Numbered from the stretch's first letter, positions 15,720 to 24,901 are shown. The stretch is DNA of 64,000 bases from an uncultured bacterium (GCA_948964545.1 CAREDV010000001.1:372001-436000); one strand, 5' to 3'. The notes: generated by a model from the letters alone, not told the origin. Numbers and translations: made by a program.

Positions 15720-17526
15720 CTGCTATCGCTTTGGCTGTTGCCTGTTTCCTTTTTTCTCCCACAAGCTGTGCTCTCTCATTTGCGTTTGAAATAAATCCTA
15801 TTTCAATCAAAATTGCGGGTGATGTTGTATGATTTATAACATAAAATTTAGATTTAAACAATCCGCGGTTCGGTGATTGAACAGCACTTGCAAAAGATGA
15901 GTGAACAACCTGCGCAAGTTCCATACTTTCTTGATGATAGTAGTGAGTTTCAACACCAGTAATTTCAGGTTTTACGCTTGAATTTACGTGAATGCTCACA
16001 AAAATATCAGGACAATATTCCTCGCTGATTTCTACTCTTTCCTGTAATGAAACTGTTGAATCGTCACTTCTTGTCATTTTAACTTCATAACCTTTTTGTT
16101 TGAGAAGTTTTTCGACACGTTTTGCAACATCAAGAGTAATTGCTTTTTCGTGAATTCCGCCGCCTATAGCGCCTGTATCAGAACCGCCATGTCCTGCATC
16201 TAATACAATACGGTGTTTGTCTGATGAAGTTTTCGGGTTTACTGGATTAAGAATTATTGATGGTTCTTGTTTCTTTTTAACCTGTTTTATTTTGACTTTA
16301 AAACTTCTTCCATCAGCACCTAAATATGTATTAACCATTGCATCCTGCTCAAAAGGAATGGTCAATTTCAATCCTATTTTTGGTATTAAATCTATTACTG
16401 CATCTTCAAAAAAAGTGTTTTTAAAGGCCTCTTTAAAATTTGCATCATTGTATTTTGAAACGTTATAAAGATAAATTATCAATTTGTCATTATATCTGTC
16501 CAGACCGTGAACTATAGGTGAATCAAACTTCAAAACCATGCTTTCGGTTAGTGAATTTTCTTTTTCTTTCAGATAATTAATTGCATTGCTGGAATGTGTA
16601 AAAAGTGTAGAATTATTTGTCTTTTTGTAGTTAGCAAGGATTAATGACTGGTTATCCTCGGAATAAATCGGAATGTAATCGGCAACATCTTCGGTTGTAA
16701 TTACTATACGTGCTTTGTTTACAGAAAACTGTCCTATTTTAACGGATTCAGTTTCGTTAATTTTAAATTCTTTATTTCTTAATTTTGTGTCAACAAGAGT
16801 ATTTGGCAGGTCGTATACTATTCGCGACGGGTTTTGTAATATCATTGGGCGTTCTATAGTAACTGAGCCGAAGCCGTTTAGTAAAATTCCGTTTTGTCTT
16901 ACAGAGATGTTGTTCAGATAATATTTTGTATTAAGTTTAAGTTCTTTTTTTGCAAATGTCTGTTCTGCTTTTACGTTGAATGCATCTTGAATTTGTCCAG
17001 TAATAGTGTCAGGTTGCTGCTCGACAGGAGTTGTTACTGTTAAATATTCGTAAAAATCGCTGGAGGATGAGTGTTCATCTCTATATGTGTTATTAAAATA
17101 ATCGTTCTCAGCTATTATACCGTTTTTTAGTTTAATGATAATATTATTTTTTAATCTTAAGAATTTAATGTTATCTGGATTAAAATCGTTATCATAATTT
17201 ATAACTACTCTTATTTTGCAAGGGTTTACAGAAAACTGGCTGATTTTAATTTCTTTAATACCACCAGAATTGAATATCCAATCTTGTTTTGGAAATGTTG
17301 TAATAGCATTGTCGATATCAAAATATGCTTTATTTTCTAATTTAACAAGCTTAATATTCTGATTAAGGAAATTTTCAGAAGTATCTTGTGCTGATAATAC
17401 AATAATTGAATTTGATGTATCAAAATTCGCGTTTGTATATTTGTACAATTCATCTGCATAAGTTTTTGGAGCAAATGCAAATATAAACGAAATTAGTAAT
17501 ATAAATAATAAAAATAATTTTCTCAT
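15685..17526 (-). CDS. amiC: N-acetylmuramoyl-L-alanine amidase with AMIN domains
   Basis: A 613-residue exported enzyme. Residues 1-24 form a signal peptide (FLLFILLISFIFAFAPKTYA). The middle contains beta-rich AMIN-type repeats (ISQFSVNPCKIRVVIN near 95 and IGQFSVNKARIVITTED near 265) that bind peptidoglycan. The C-terminal third is Amidase_3 with DAGHGGSDTGA, a catalytic-zinc Glu in HEKAITLDVAKR, VSIHVNSS and ILIEIGFISN. It cleaves the stem peptide from MurNAc, usually at division. TATAAT ends eight bases before ATG, so the 5' leader is at most a couple of bases. murI follows with overlap. Confidence 0.93.
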   Translation of the reverse strand: MRKLFLLFILLISFIFAFAPKTYADELYKYTNANFDTSNSIIVLSAQDTSENFLNQNIKLVKLENKAYFDIDNAITTFPKQDWIFNSGGIKEIKISQFSVNPCKIRVVINYDNDFNPDNIKFLRLKNNIIIKLKNGIIAENDYFNNTYRDEHSSSSDFYEYLTVTTPVEQQPDTITGQIQDAFNVKAEQTFAKKELKLNTKYYLNNISVRQNGILLNGFGSVTIERPMILQNPSRIVYDLPNTLVDTKLRNKEFKINETESVKIGQFSVNKARIVITTEDVADYIPIYSEDNQSLILANYKKTNNSTLFTHSSNAINYLKEKENSLTESMVLKFDSPIVHGLDRYNDKLIIYLYNVSKYNDANFKEAFKNTFFEDAVIDLIPKIGLKLTIPFEQDAMVNTYLGADGRSFKVKIKQVKKKQEPSIILNPVNPKTSSDKHRIVLDAGHGGSDTGAIGGGIHEKAITLDVAKRVEKLLKQKGYEVKMTRSDDSTVSLQERVEISEEYCPDIFVSIHVNSSVKPEITGVETHYYHQESMELAQVVHSSFASAVQSPNRGLFKSKFYVINHTTSPAILIEIGFISNANERAQLVGEKRKQATAKAIADGIQEYFKQNK

Positions 17527-17534
17527 TTGTTATT

Positions 17535-17563
17535 ATTATATAACTTTAAAATAAAGCTATCAA
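17535..17563 (-). promoter_or_regulatory. Amidase promoter, near-leaderless
   Basis: TTGATA (17563-17558), 17 bases, TATAAT (17540-17535), then eight bases to ATG. Confidence 0.6.
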
Positions 17564-17575
17564 ATTGTAACAATT

Positions 17576-17776
17576 TTATTTATTTATTAGACCGTTTTTA
17601 AGTGCTATATATACTGCATTAGCTCTATTTTTTGCACCTAATTTTCTAAATATAGAGCTTATATGTGCTTTAACTGTATGAATACTAATTGATGTCAATT
17701 TGCTTATTTGCATATTGTTACATCCCTGCACTATTTGGTTCAAAATTACTGTTTCTTGAGCTGTTAATTTTTTCAT
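17576..17776 (-). CDS. Stand-alone LuxR-type helix-turn-helix protein
   Basis: I start at the ATG preceded by TTGAGGTAC; the open frame extends upstream across the tRNA-Arg antisense but has no sense there. The 66-residue product is only a GerE/LuxR DNA-binding domain: LTAQETVILNQIVQGCNNMQI, then the recognition region ISIHTVKAHISSIFRKLGAKNRANAV. It lacks a receiver or ligand domain. It resembles the C-terminal domain of the NarL-type regulator at 24902. Small orphan LuxR proteins are known regulators, some for surface structures, but its targets are unknown. Confidence 0.85.
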   Translation of the reverse strand: MKKLTAQETVILNQIVQGCNNMQISKLTSISIHTVKAHISSIFRKLGAKNRANAVYIALKNGLINK

Positions 17777-17859
17777 TTTGTACCTCAAGCAAACAATAAC
17801 ATAATGCTTGACTAAAATTTTAATAATAAATCCTTTTTTATAAATTTGAATAAAAAAAC

Positions 17860-17887
17860 TTGAAAAAATTTTTTTTTGAAGTAGAAT
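17860..17887 (+). promoter_or_regulatory. tRNA-Arg promoter
   Basis: TTGAAA (17860-17865), 16 bases, TAGAAT (17882-17887), about 22 bases before the mature tRNA. Confidence 0.6.
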
Positions 17888-17908
17888 AAAAACAGAAATG
17901 AAATCCGT

Positions 17909-17982
17909 GCGTGCGTAGCTCAGTTGGATAGAGTGTTTGGCTACGAACCAAAAGGTCGGGGGTTCGAATCCCTCCGCGCGTA
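17909..17982 (+). tRNA. tRNA-Arg (anticodon ACG)
   Basis: Acceptor GCGTGCG/CGCGCGT, D-arm GCTC...GAGT, anticodon stem TTTGG/CCAAA with loop CTACGAA and T-arm GGGGGTTCGAATCCCTC. The ACG anticodon is normally converted to ICG. The 1-72 and two other pairs are G-U. CCA is not encoded. Confidence 0.95.
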
Positions 17983-17989
17983 AATAAAA

Positions 17990-18015
17990 GAGACTCCCAA
18001 AGGGGGTCTTTTTTT
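17990..18015 (+). terminator. Terminator of tRNA-Arg
   Basis: AGACTCCC-aaa-GGGGGTCT followed by seven T. Confidence 0.88.
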
Positions 18016-18101
18016 GTTGCAAATCTAACCTGTTTTTATTATTCTATTACACAGCGGGTATAGTTAAATTTTAAACAAGACTAACAATAATAGGAGAGTA
18101 T

Positions 18102-19820
18102 ATGAAAAAGCGATTTGTGTTAGCAATTATTTTATTGGTGTTGTTAATTGTTTATACAGTTAAAGAAAGAACCGTCATGTTTGTTTATACAAATCCTTAT
18201 ATTGAAACTAGCGGATTTCAATATATTGCAAAAACATTAAAAGGTTTAGATAATGCACTAAACGTTGTGCGTAATGATGCAAAAGCTTCGGGACATGATT
18301 TTGATTATCTATACATTAATGCTTATGGGTCGGGATTTCTGAAAAATAATCCTATACCTAATGATTTGGATACTGCTGTTGGAATTTACCTCGGTGAATA
18401 TGATTATAACGGTAAAAACGGCAAGGAAATTGCAAAAGTTTTGATTGATAAAATGACAGCTTTTCAGTATTCTTTTTTAACATATATAGACAGCCTTGAT
18501 AACAAAGATGCATATATTGGAGAGAATCCCTTTATGCTGCTTTCAAAGTTTACACGTGTAAAAGAGGTTAATATAGAAAGTATTTCAAGTGCATTAGAAA
18601 ATGTAATAAAAGACAAAGATTATGTTGCTTATACTGGCATAAGCGGTACGGAAAACGCGGAAATATTGCCTTATGTTATGAAATCAAACGAGGTTTTATT
18701 AAAAAATTATGTAATGCTTCATATATTGAGCAGCAAGGTGTCGTATAATAAAACGATGCCTGTGTATCAGAGAGAAATTTCTTTAATACCAGAATTTTAT
18801 TTTAATTTAAAATCGGGCGATACTGTCAAAATGGTAGAAATTGTCCCAGAAATTGCACTTGGTAGAAAAGTTCAACTGTCAAGAAACTTTTTTGCATCTT
18901 CTGTATATGTGAATAATTATTCTTCCAAATTTATCAAAAAACTTCCTTATCTGGTTGAGGATGATAAATATTTTGCATACAGAATGTTTACATATAATAT
19001 CTATTTTCAGGATGTTTTGAATGCGGGAATTACTGATAAAAAACCAGTAAAGCATCTTAAACGTATTATGCAGACTGCAGATATGATTTCGCCGATGATT
19101 GGCGATAGAATGTATCAGGAGATTTCAGAATTTGTAAACGAAAATTTAAGCAACAGGGATATTCAGTTATTAAATGAGTATACATACGCTTGTGATATGA
19201 TTTTGCTAAGTACAAAAAATTATAAATTATATGCAAAGTTCAAACGAAACGGTGAAATGAACAAATTTTTAAATGCTGTGTCTCAGGCTGCTGATGAACT
19301 TGAAATGCGCGGGGAAATTGATAAAGATGCAATAAAACAGTTAAAAGATTTTAGGAAAAATGAAATTGAAAACCTTGCAAAATTTAACGATGAGGATAGT
19401 TTAAATACATATAAACTCAATGTGTTTAATCTAAAATATGACAGCATACTTGATATAATAGGCAAAGCAATGGGTTCTCAAATCCAGCATAAAGAAAAAG
19501 TTGCAGAGTATATGAAAATGTTTAAAAAAATCTATACTGATGCTGGCTTTCATGAAATTACCTGTGTTCTTCTAGATAAAAATACTGTAGGAATTCTAGC
19601 CGATAATTATACAAAATCAATAAAAGATTTAAAGAAGTTTGCAAAAGAAAATAATATTGTCGATGTTGAAGTTAAGCTTATTGATAAAATTCCTGCCGAT
19701 ACTGCGGGTTATAAACTTTGGGCATCAGAACAAAGAAATAATGTTTATAAACAGCTTTATGAAGTTATGATTGAAGATAAAAAGAATTTTAAAGTTAAAC
19801 GGAAACTTATACTTTTTTAA
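18102..19820 (+). CDS. Long membrane-anchored protein of unknown function, paralog 1
   Basis: I do not recognise this family. The 572-residue protein has one N-terminal membrane span (FVLAIILLVLLIVYTV) and the rest should face the periplasm. It shares its whole length with the gene at 21372: NPYxxTxxxQxIAxTxxGxDxAL near residue 30, 'AYGSGFL.NN.IPNDLD', LGEYDY, a 'MPxYxREISLIPEFY' region, and 'LKRIMQTADMISP' with 'NRDIQLLNEY'. The paired copies flank a channel and tcdA. AGGAG precedes ATG. The 3' end overlaps the channel gene tail to tail. Confidence 0.75.
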   Translation: MKKRFVLAIILLVLLIVYTVKERTVMFVYTNPYIETSGFQYIAKTLKGLDNALNVVRNDAKASGHDFDYLYINAYGSGFLKNNPIPNDLDTAVGIYLGEYDYNGKNGKEIAKVLIDKMTAFQYSFLTYIDSLDNKDAYIGENPFMLLSKFTRVKEVNIESISSALENVIKDKDYVAYTGISGTENAEILPYVMKSNEVLLKNYVMLHILSSKVSYNKTMPVYQREISLIPEFYFNLKSGDTVKMVEIVPEIALGRKVQLSRNFFASSVYVNNYSSKFIKKLPYLVEDDKYFAYRMFTYNIYFQDVLNAGITDKKPVKHLKRIMQTADMISPMIGDRMYQEISEFVNENLSNRDIQLLNEYTYACDMILLSTKNYKLYAKFKRNGEMNKFLNAVSQAADELEMRGEIDKDAIKQLKDFRKNEIENLAKFNDEDSLNTYKLNVFNLKYDSILDIIGKAMGSQIQHKEKVAEYMKMFKKIYTDAGFHEITCVLLDKNTVGILADNYTKSIKDLKKFAKENNIVDVEVKLIDKIPADTAGYKLWASEQRNNVYKQLYEVMIEDKKNFKVKRKLILF

Positions 19821-20610
19821 ATTCAATTAAATTTTCAACTTTATTAATTTGTTCTTTTAATTTAAAAAGTTCAAGTTCTAAATCGCTGTCTTTTAAAGTT
19901 TTCTTTTGTTTTTCTTTCTTAACATCTTGGCTGATTTCACTTATTGCATTAACTACAACGCCTACAATTACATTCATTACTATAAAAGATGAAACGAGAA
20001 TGAAAGAAATAAAATAAATCCAGGCAAGTGGATATTTTGTCATAATATCTCGGGCAATATCAGCCCAGGCTTCAAGTGTCATAATCTGGAACAATGTAAA
20101 CATACTTTTAGGCAATGAGCCGAATTCAACAGGGAAATCTTGACCATATAATGTAGTTCCCATAATTGCAAAAATATAAAAAATTATAAGAAGTAATACT
20201 GATGCCCAGCTTACATTAGGTATAGAATCAATAATTGCCTGAACAATTATTCTTAACCTTTCTAGTTGTGTAATTAATCTTAATGCTCTGAGGGTTCTTA
20301 ATATTCTGAATACACGGAAAGATGAGAAAACTCCGCCTGTAGGAATCCAGGAAATTGCAACAATTAAAAAATCAAATAAATTCCAGTTGTCTTTAAAGAA
20401 ATTTTTCTTGTAAACATATAATTTAATACCAAGTTCGACTGTGAATATCCAAACACAAATGTTGCAAAGCTGGTTCATTAAGTTGCTATATTTTGCCATA
20501 ACTGCAGTGCTTGTCATCATTCCGAGAATTATTGAGTTAAATATAATTACAAATATAATAAATCTTTGAGTCCATTTGTTTTCTATAAAATTAGCTATCT
20601 TCTCTTTCAT
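19807..20610 (-). CDS. Bacterial voltage-gated cation channel (BacNav type)
   Basis: A 267-residue single-domain channel with six spans that would form tetramers. S4 (residues 95-111) has five arginines at every third position (R99, 102, 105, 108, 111), a full voltage sensor. E59 in S2 and D80 in S3 are in place as countercharges. The pore filter is TLEAWAD at 178-184; sodium channels of this family have TLESWAS or TLESWSM. The added Asp recalls calcium-selective engineered filters, so selectivity may differ. A C-terminal coiled coil (LELELFKLKEQINKVENLI) fits tetramer assembly. GAGG precedes ATG. Confidence 0.92.
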   Translation of the reverse strand: MKEKIANFIENKWTQRFIIFVIIFNSIILGMMTSTAVMAKYSNLMNQLCNICVWIFTVELGIKLYVYKKNFFKDNWNLFDFLIVAISWIPTGGVFSSFRVFRILRTLRALRLITQLERLRIIVQAIIDSIPNVSWASVLLLIIFYIFAIMGTTLYGQDFPVEFGSLPKSMFTLFQIMTLEAWADIARDIMTKYPLAWIYFISFILVSSFIVMNVIVGVVVNAISEISQDVKKEKQKKTLKDSDLELELFKLKEQINKVENLIEFKKV

Positions 20611-20627
20611 ATCTTCCTCTTTTATAA

Positions 20628-21299
20628 TTATTTAATCAAATCTTTTATAACCTCTCCTGCGATAATAAGTCCAGCAGTTGAAGGGACAAATGCATTGCTT
20701 GCAGGAATGCGTTCCCGTTTTACAGGCAGTTCTTTTGAGTATACAACTTTTAATTTCTTAATTCCGCGCGCTTTTAATTCATGTCTCATAACTTTTGCAA
20801 GCGGACATACTGAGGTCTTATATATATCTGAAACTTCAAAATCATAAGCATTCATTTTGTTTCCAGCACCCATTGACGATATTATAGGTATATTTGCTTT
20901 ATCTGCCTGCATAATAAGTCCAATTTTACCTGAAACAGTATCGATTGCATCGACTATATAATCATATTTAGTGAAATCGAAATGAGTTTCTGGTGTATAA
21001 AAAATTTTATGAGTGTTTACGGTAATATCGGGATTAATATCAAGGATTCGTTCTTTTGCCGCATCAACTTTGTATTTGCCGATTGTACTATGCAGTGCAA
21101 TAATCTGGCGGTTTAGATTGCTTTCTGCCACAATGTCGTTATCTATTATATCAATTGCGCCAATACCGCTTCTCACAAGTGCTTCTACAACATATCCGCC
21201 GACTCCGCCGATTCCGAAAACAGCGATATGTGAACGTTTTAATTTGTCCAGAGCCTCTTTTCCTATTAACATTTCCGTTCTTAAGAATTGTTCCGACAT
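20628..21299 (-). CDS. tcdA: tRNA threonylcarbamoyladenosine dehydratase
   Basis: A 223-residue ThiF/E1-like enzyme, which cyclises t6A37 of tRNA to ct6A using ATP. It has the nucleotide-binding VFGIGGVGGYVVEAL, 'IDIIDNDIVAESNLNRQI' (with the Arg that positions ATP), DAIDTVSGK and a C-terminal 'PASNAFVPSTAGLIIAGEVI'. The conserved 'DIYKTSVCPLAKVMR' separates TcdA from ThiF and MoeB. It lies just upstream of the channel gene (17 bases). Its -10 box ends seven bases before ATG, so the mRNA is probably leaderless. It shares a divergent promoter region with the next gene. Confidence 0.92.
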   Translation of the reverse strand: MSEQFLRTEMLIGKEALDKLKRSHIAVFGIGGVGGYVVEALVRSGIGAIDIIDNDIVAESNLNRQIIALHSTIGKYKVDAAKERILDINPDITVNTHKIFYTPETHFDFTKYDYIVDAIDTVSGKIGLIMQADKANIPIISSMGAGNKMNAYDFEVSDIYKTSVCPLAKVMRHELKARGIKKLKVVYSKELPVKRERIPASNAFVPSTAGLIIAGEVIKDLIK

Positions 21300-21306
21300 A
21301 ATTTAT

Positions 21307-21365
21307 ATATTAAACAAAAAATCATTTGCTTTCAAGTTGACACGTTTTTTTCGAATATATATAAT
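21307..21365. promoter_or_regulatory. Divergent back-to-back promoters, both leaderless
   Basis: Plus strand: TTGACA (21337-21342), 17 bases, TATAAT (21360-21365), six bases, ATG of the long anchored protein. Minus strand: TTGAAA (21335-21330), 17 bases, TAATAT (21312-21307), seven bases, ATG of tcdA. Only one base separates the two -35 boxes, so two RNA polymerases are likely to compete for the site. Confidence 0.8.
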
Positions 21366-21371
21366 TGTATT

Positions 21372-23099
21372 ATGAAAAAGATTATTGTTTGTGCAATTAT
21401 TTTGCTATTGGGTTTATTTATAGTATTTAAAAGGGTTGTGACATTTGTCTGGGTTAATCCTTACACTTACACAGGAAGTTACTCTCAAATCGCAGAAACC
21501 GTCCGCGGTATTGATAAAGCTTTGGATTTTGCACGTAGTTATTCGGCAAAAGACGGGCAGGATTTTGAATATATTTTTGAAAATGCATACGGGTCAGGTT
21601 TTTTGAATAATAACCTAATCCCTAATGATTTAGATTATTCTGTAGGTTTAAATTTGGGTGAATATGTTTTTGACGGAACAAATCAGAAACAGATAGTAGA
21701 ATCTGTTGTAAATAAAATGAATTCGTTTCAATATTTATTTAATTATTATGTGAATTTATCTGATGATAAGAAGTTTTATATAGATAAATCTCAATTGGAA
21801 GTTCTTGGAATATCCTCAAAAGCACGAAGTAAAAATATTAAGGCAATTTCAGATAATTTAGTTAATGCACTGAGTGGAAAAGAATATGTTAATCATACAA
21901 TTAAAAAAGTTGACAATGGTTCTGAAATGGACTTGCCTTATGTTATGAGAGCAAATGAAATATTGATTGAAAATTATGACCCGATAATGTTATATAGTGA
22001 TGTTGTTGCTTATAACAAAACGATGCCGAAATATGTCCGCTCGATTTCAATAATTCCCGAATTTTTTATAACAGTTAAGGACACATCGGGGGAGGGGCAT
22101 CTCATAGAAATTGTGCCCGAATCTTTTATGGGTGAGAGAATGCAATTGGCAAGAAGATTTTTTGCAGCATCAACTTTTACAGGTGCAAAATCAAAGAAGT
22201 TTCTTGAAAACTTGTCATATCTGAATGATGATGAAAAATATTTATATTACAGAATGATTTCATATAAAAGACATCTGCAGGAAATTTCTAATATTCAGGT
22301 TATGAAAGACAGACCTGTTAAAATGCTTAAAAGAATTATGCAGACTGCAGATATTGCATCACCTTTACTGGATAAAGAAACAATGGATGAGATTTCTCAA
22401 ACCGTATTGAAAAATATGCAGAATCGTGACATTCAGCTTCTTAACGAATATTCGAATATCTGTACAACTCTGCTTTTAATTCAGGAACATCCAAAGCTTT
22501 ATTTAAAACTGCTTAAGGATGATAAAATTAAAACTATGTATGATGTTCTGCTTTTAACCGTAAAAGAACTAGAAGAACGCGGAAATATCAAAGATATTGA
22601 AAAATTAAAGAATTTTGCTGAAAAAACATTAAACAAACTTTTTTTAATGGAAGACCCAAGAGAGGTTTTGGTATTCAAAAAAGTAATTTTTGAACAACAA
22701 TATAAAGAAATAAATGATATTGTAAATTCTTCTGTATACTCATTGATTGTGGATAAAGATAAACTTGATAAGTATACTCTGATGTTTAATAAAATTTATA
22801 CAGATGCGGGCTATCACAGAGTTTCGCTATACTGGCTTGATGAAAATACAATAGGTGTTTTGAAAGATGATTTTACAAAAAATATTAAAGATTTAAAAAA
22901 GTTTGCACAAAATAATGAACTTGCAGATGTAAATTACAAATTTATTACAGATGCTCAAGTTCCAAAAATTGCTGTAAGATATGCAGTTTGGGCAAGATAT
23001 AATCCAACAAAACTTGAACAAGAAAATTTTGAAAAGATGAATAAAGCATTTATAGACGATAAAAAGAATTTCAAAATTATGACAAAATACGCTTTCTGA
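21372..23099 (+). CDS. Long membrane-anchored protein of unknown function, paralog 2
   Basis: About 575 residues, starting MKKIIVCAIILLLGLFIVF, a single N-terminal membrane span. I take the ATG at 21372 because a perfect -10 box lies six bases upstream; the open frame's earlier ATG lies before the promoter. It is homologous end to end with the gene at 18102, sharing NAYGSGFLNNNLIPNDLD, LKRIMQTADIASP, NRDIQLLNEYSNIC and the C-terminal 'TKNIKDLKKFAQNNELADV' region. No enzyme motif is visible. The 3' end overlaps the flippase gene by 23 bases. Confidence 0.78.
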   Translation: MKKIIVCAIILLLGLFIVFKRVVTFVWVNPYTYTGSYSQIAETVRGIDKALDFARSYSAKDGQDFEYIFENAYGSGFLNNNLIPNDLDYSVGLNLGEYVFDGTNQKQIVESVVNKMNSFQYLFNYYVNLSDDKKFYIDKSQLEVLGISSKARSKNIKAISDNLVNALSGKEYVNHTIKKVDNGSEMDLPYVMRANEILIENYDPIMLYSDVVAYNKTMPKYVRSISIIPEFFITVKDTSGEGHLIEIVPESFMGERMQLARRFFAASTFTGAKSKKFLENLSYLNDDEKYLYYRMISYKRHLQEISNIQVMKDRPVKMLKRIMQTADIASPLLDKETMDEISQTVLKNMQNRDIQLLNEYSNICTTLLLIQEHPKLYLKLLKDDKIKTMYDVLLLTVKELEERGNIKDIEKLKNFAEKTLNKLFLMEDPREVLVFKKVIFEQQYKEINDIVNSSVYSLIVDKDKLDKYTLMFNKIYTDAGYHRVSLYWLDENTIGVLKDDFTKNIKDLKKFAQNNELADVNYKFITDAQVPKIAVRYAVWARYNPTKLEQENFEKMNKAFIDDKKNFKIMTKYAF

Positions 23100-24492
23100 A
23101 GCCGAAACAAATTAGTGTATATATACCAATAAAGATTGAAATCTTGATAATACTATGGCAGTCAATATTGTTCAGTGCCAGAAAACTTCCAAATCCTATT
23201 AAAAATACAATTATAAAAGTTTTTGCAAAGCTTTTATAATTAATATAATCCAGATTTTTTGCACCTGTGAAAATATTTACAAGTACAAGTAAAAGTTCAG
23301 TTATAAATTGTGCAATACCTGCACCTACTACTGCATATTTGAGTATTAATGCTGTATTTAAAAAGTATGAGAGTACTGCAAGAAGTCCTGCTATCAACAT
23401 TTCAATATATGTTTTGATTTTTAAATGATATTTTATATTTATAAGTTTCATCAATTCATGTAAAAATCCCGATAGTGCCAAAAATGGCATTATATAAGCA
23501 ACAGCTGCATACTTTTCGGGTAAAATCAGTTCAGTAATTTCTTTGGAATAAAAACAAAAAATACTTACAAGCGGTATAAAAATGAAGCAATAAAGCTGAA
23601 TTATATTGGTAAAATAAAGCTTAAATTGCCTTTTAAGTTCAAATTGTTTAACAATAACAGGAAATGAAGCAAACAAAAAAACGGTTAAAAAAGGTGTAAT
23701 ACTATTTGCCAGCATCCATGCTGTACCTACAATTGCAGTATTCAAATATTCCTGCCCGTTTTGGAATATAAATTTTGCAATATTTAAAACATACCAGTAG
23801 CAGGTATTGGTGAAAATTAACGGCAGTGCATATTTCAGCACCTCTAAAGCTATTGATTTATTGAGAGAAAAACGCGGTTTGAAATCGAATTTTAATGACC
23901 GTAGTATATAAAAATCAATAGCAAATATTGCGATATTCATAGCAATTAAAATCGCACCCGCATTAGGTAATAGCTGATAAATAGTTAGAAAAAGTGCAAT
24001 AAATCCTAACTGATAAAAAAGAATACTAAATGTGTATAGTTTAGACTGATTTCTAATTCTTAGTATTTGATATAAAAACTGCCTTATGCTGCATGGAATA
24101 ACAAGAAATATAGTAAGCAGGAAAGTCAGATTATTTATTGCAAATTTGTTTAAGACAATGTCTTTGAACAGAAAGTATGCAAGAAAAATTAGTGCATAAG
24201 CAATGATTGATATCCAGAAAACTGTTGAAAACAGGGTGTCAAGCCGACCTTTAAACCTGTATTTTTCATGAAATCTCAATACCGCTTTTGTAATCCAGTC
24301 AAAAGTACACGTCAGCATAATATTGAGGATTTGTACAGCAATTAAAAATATACTCATCTGCTTTGTGTCAAGAATATGTGCAAATACAGGTATTATGATA
24401 ATAGAATTTAAAATAATCAAAACCCTTGACGGCAGATATTCGAAAACATTTTTCAATATAAGTGAATAATTTTTAGCTGTTCTTTCGTTCAT
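23077..24492 (-). CDS. Polysaccharide flippase (Wzx/MATE-like, MOP superfamily)
   Basis: A 471-residue membrane protein with about 12-14 hydrophobic spans, opening with KNVFEYLPSRVLIILNSIII and containing the 'NAAIVGTAWMLANSITPFLTVFLFASFP' type segment typical of the polysaccharide transport/flippase group (the exact residues here are LNTAIVGTAWMLAN). Such proteins turn lipid-linked glycans across the inner membrane. No glycan gene cluster surrounds it, so the substrate is open. Its tail overlaps the neighbouring unknown gene. Confidence 0.8.
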   Translation of the reverse strand: MNERTAKNYSLILKNVFEYLPSRVLIILNSIIIIPVFAHILDTKQMSIFLIAVQILNIMLTCTFDWITKAVLRFHEKYRFKGRLDTLFSTVFWISIIAYALIFLAYFLFKDIVLNKFAINNLTFLLTIFLVIPCSIRQFLYQILRIRNQSKLYTFSILFYQLGFIALFLTIYQLLPNAGAILIAMNIAIFAIDFYILRSLKFDFKPRFSLNKSIALEVLKYALPLIFTNTCYWYVLNIAKFIFQNGQEYLNTAIVGTAWMLANSITPFLTVFLFASFPVIVKQFELKRQFKLYFTNIIQLYCFIFIPLVSIFCFYSKEITELILPEKYAAVAYIMPFLALSGFLHELMKLINIKYHLKIKTYIEMLIAGLLAVLSYFLNTALILKYAVVGAGIAQFITELLLVLVNIFTGAKNLDYINYKSFAKTFIIVFLIGFGSFLALNNIDCHSIIKISIFIGIYTLICFGFRKRILS

Positions 24493-24596
24493 TATTGCCT
24501 AAAAATCCTTCCCGAAAAGTATTATATCATATAAAACTTTCTTCTGATTAAATTTTACCAAAAACAATGAATAATGGATTTGGAAGGAGAATAATT

Positions 24597-24854
24597 ATGG
24601 AAAAAGAAACAATGAAAGAAAAACTTCATAATAAAGGTGAAGAAATGAAGGAAAAAGCAGTTAAGGCTAAAGAAAAATTAGCCCAAGACGGTAAACAGCT
24701 TCAAGAAAAAATTGCAGACGGTGCTGAAAAGGTTAAGGAAAAAACAGCTGCTGTAAAAGAAAAAGTTAAAGAAGAAGCCTGTGAATTAAAACATAATATA
24801 AAAGACAAGGCTGAAAAAGTTAAAGATAAAATGGAACATAAAAAAGAGGCGTAA
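24597..24854 (+). CDS. Small lysine- and glutamate-rich helical protein
   Basis: The start at 24597 follows a strong GGAAGGAG site. The 85-residue product is nearly all K, E, A and M in an 11-residue-like pattern (KEKLHNKGEEMKEKAVKAKEKL, shown in part as KEKAVKAKEKLAQDG). It resembles LEA-like or YtxH/CsbD-like stress proteins and should form an amphipathic helix. No signal or membrane span. A terminator overlaps its stop codon, which supports a monocistronic unit. Its function is not known. Confidence 0.7.
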   Translation: MEKETMKEKLHNKGEEMKEKAVKAKEKLAQDGKQLQEKIADGAEKVKEKTAAVKEKVKEEACELKHNIKDKAEKVKDKMEHKKEA

Positions 24855-24866
24855 AGCCTCTTTTTT
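24842..24866 (+). terminator. Intrinsic terminator
   Basis: AAAAGAGGC-gtaaa-GCCTCTTTT with further T. The stop codon is in the loop. Confidence 0.88.
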
Positions 24867-24901
24867 ACCACATAACTGTATGAGGTTGAAATTATATTTT
24901 T

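Noticed and set aside
17777..18022. N-terminal extension of the LuxR-type protein across the tRNA-Arg
   Set aside because: It would translate the antisense of the tRNA; the ATG at 17776 has a ribosome binding site and matches the domain start.
22089..22097. GGGGGAGGGG in the anchored protein as a slippage tract
   Set aside because: The run is interrupted and the gene is in frame on both sides.
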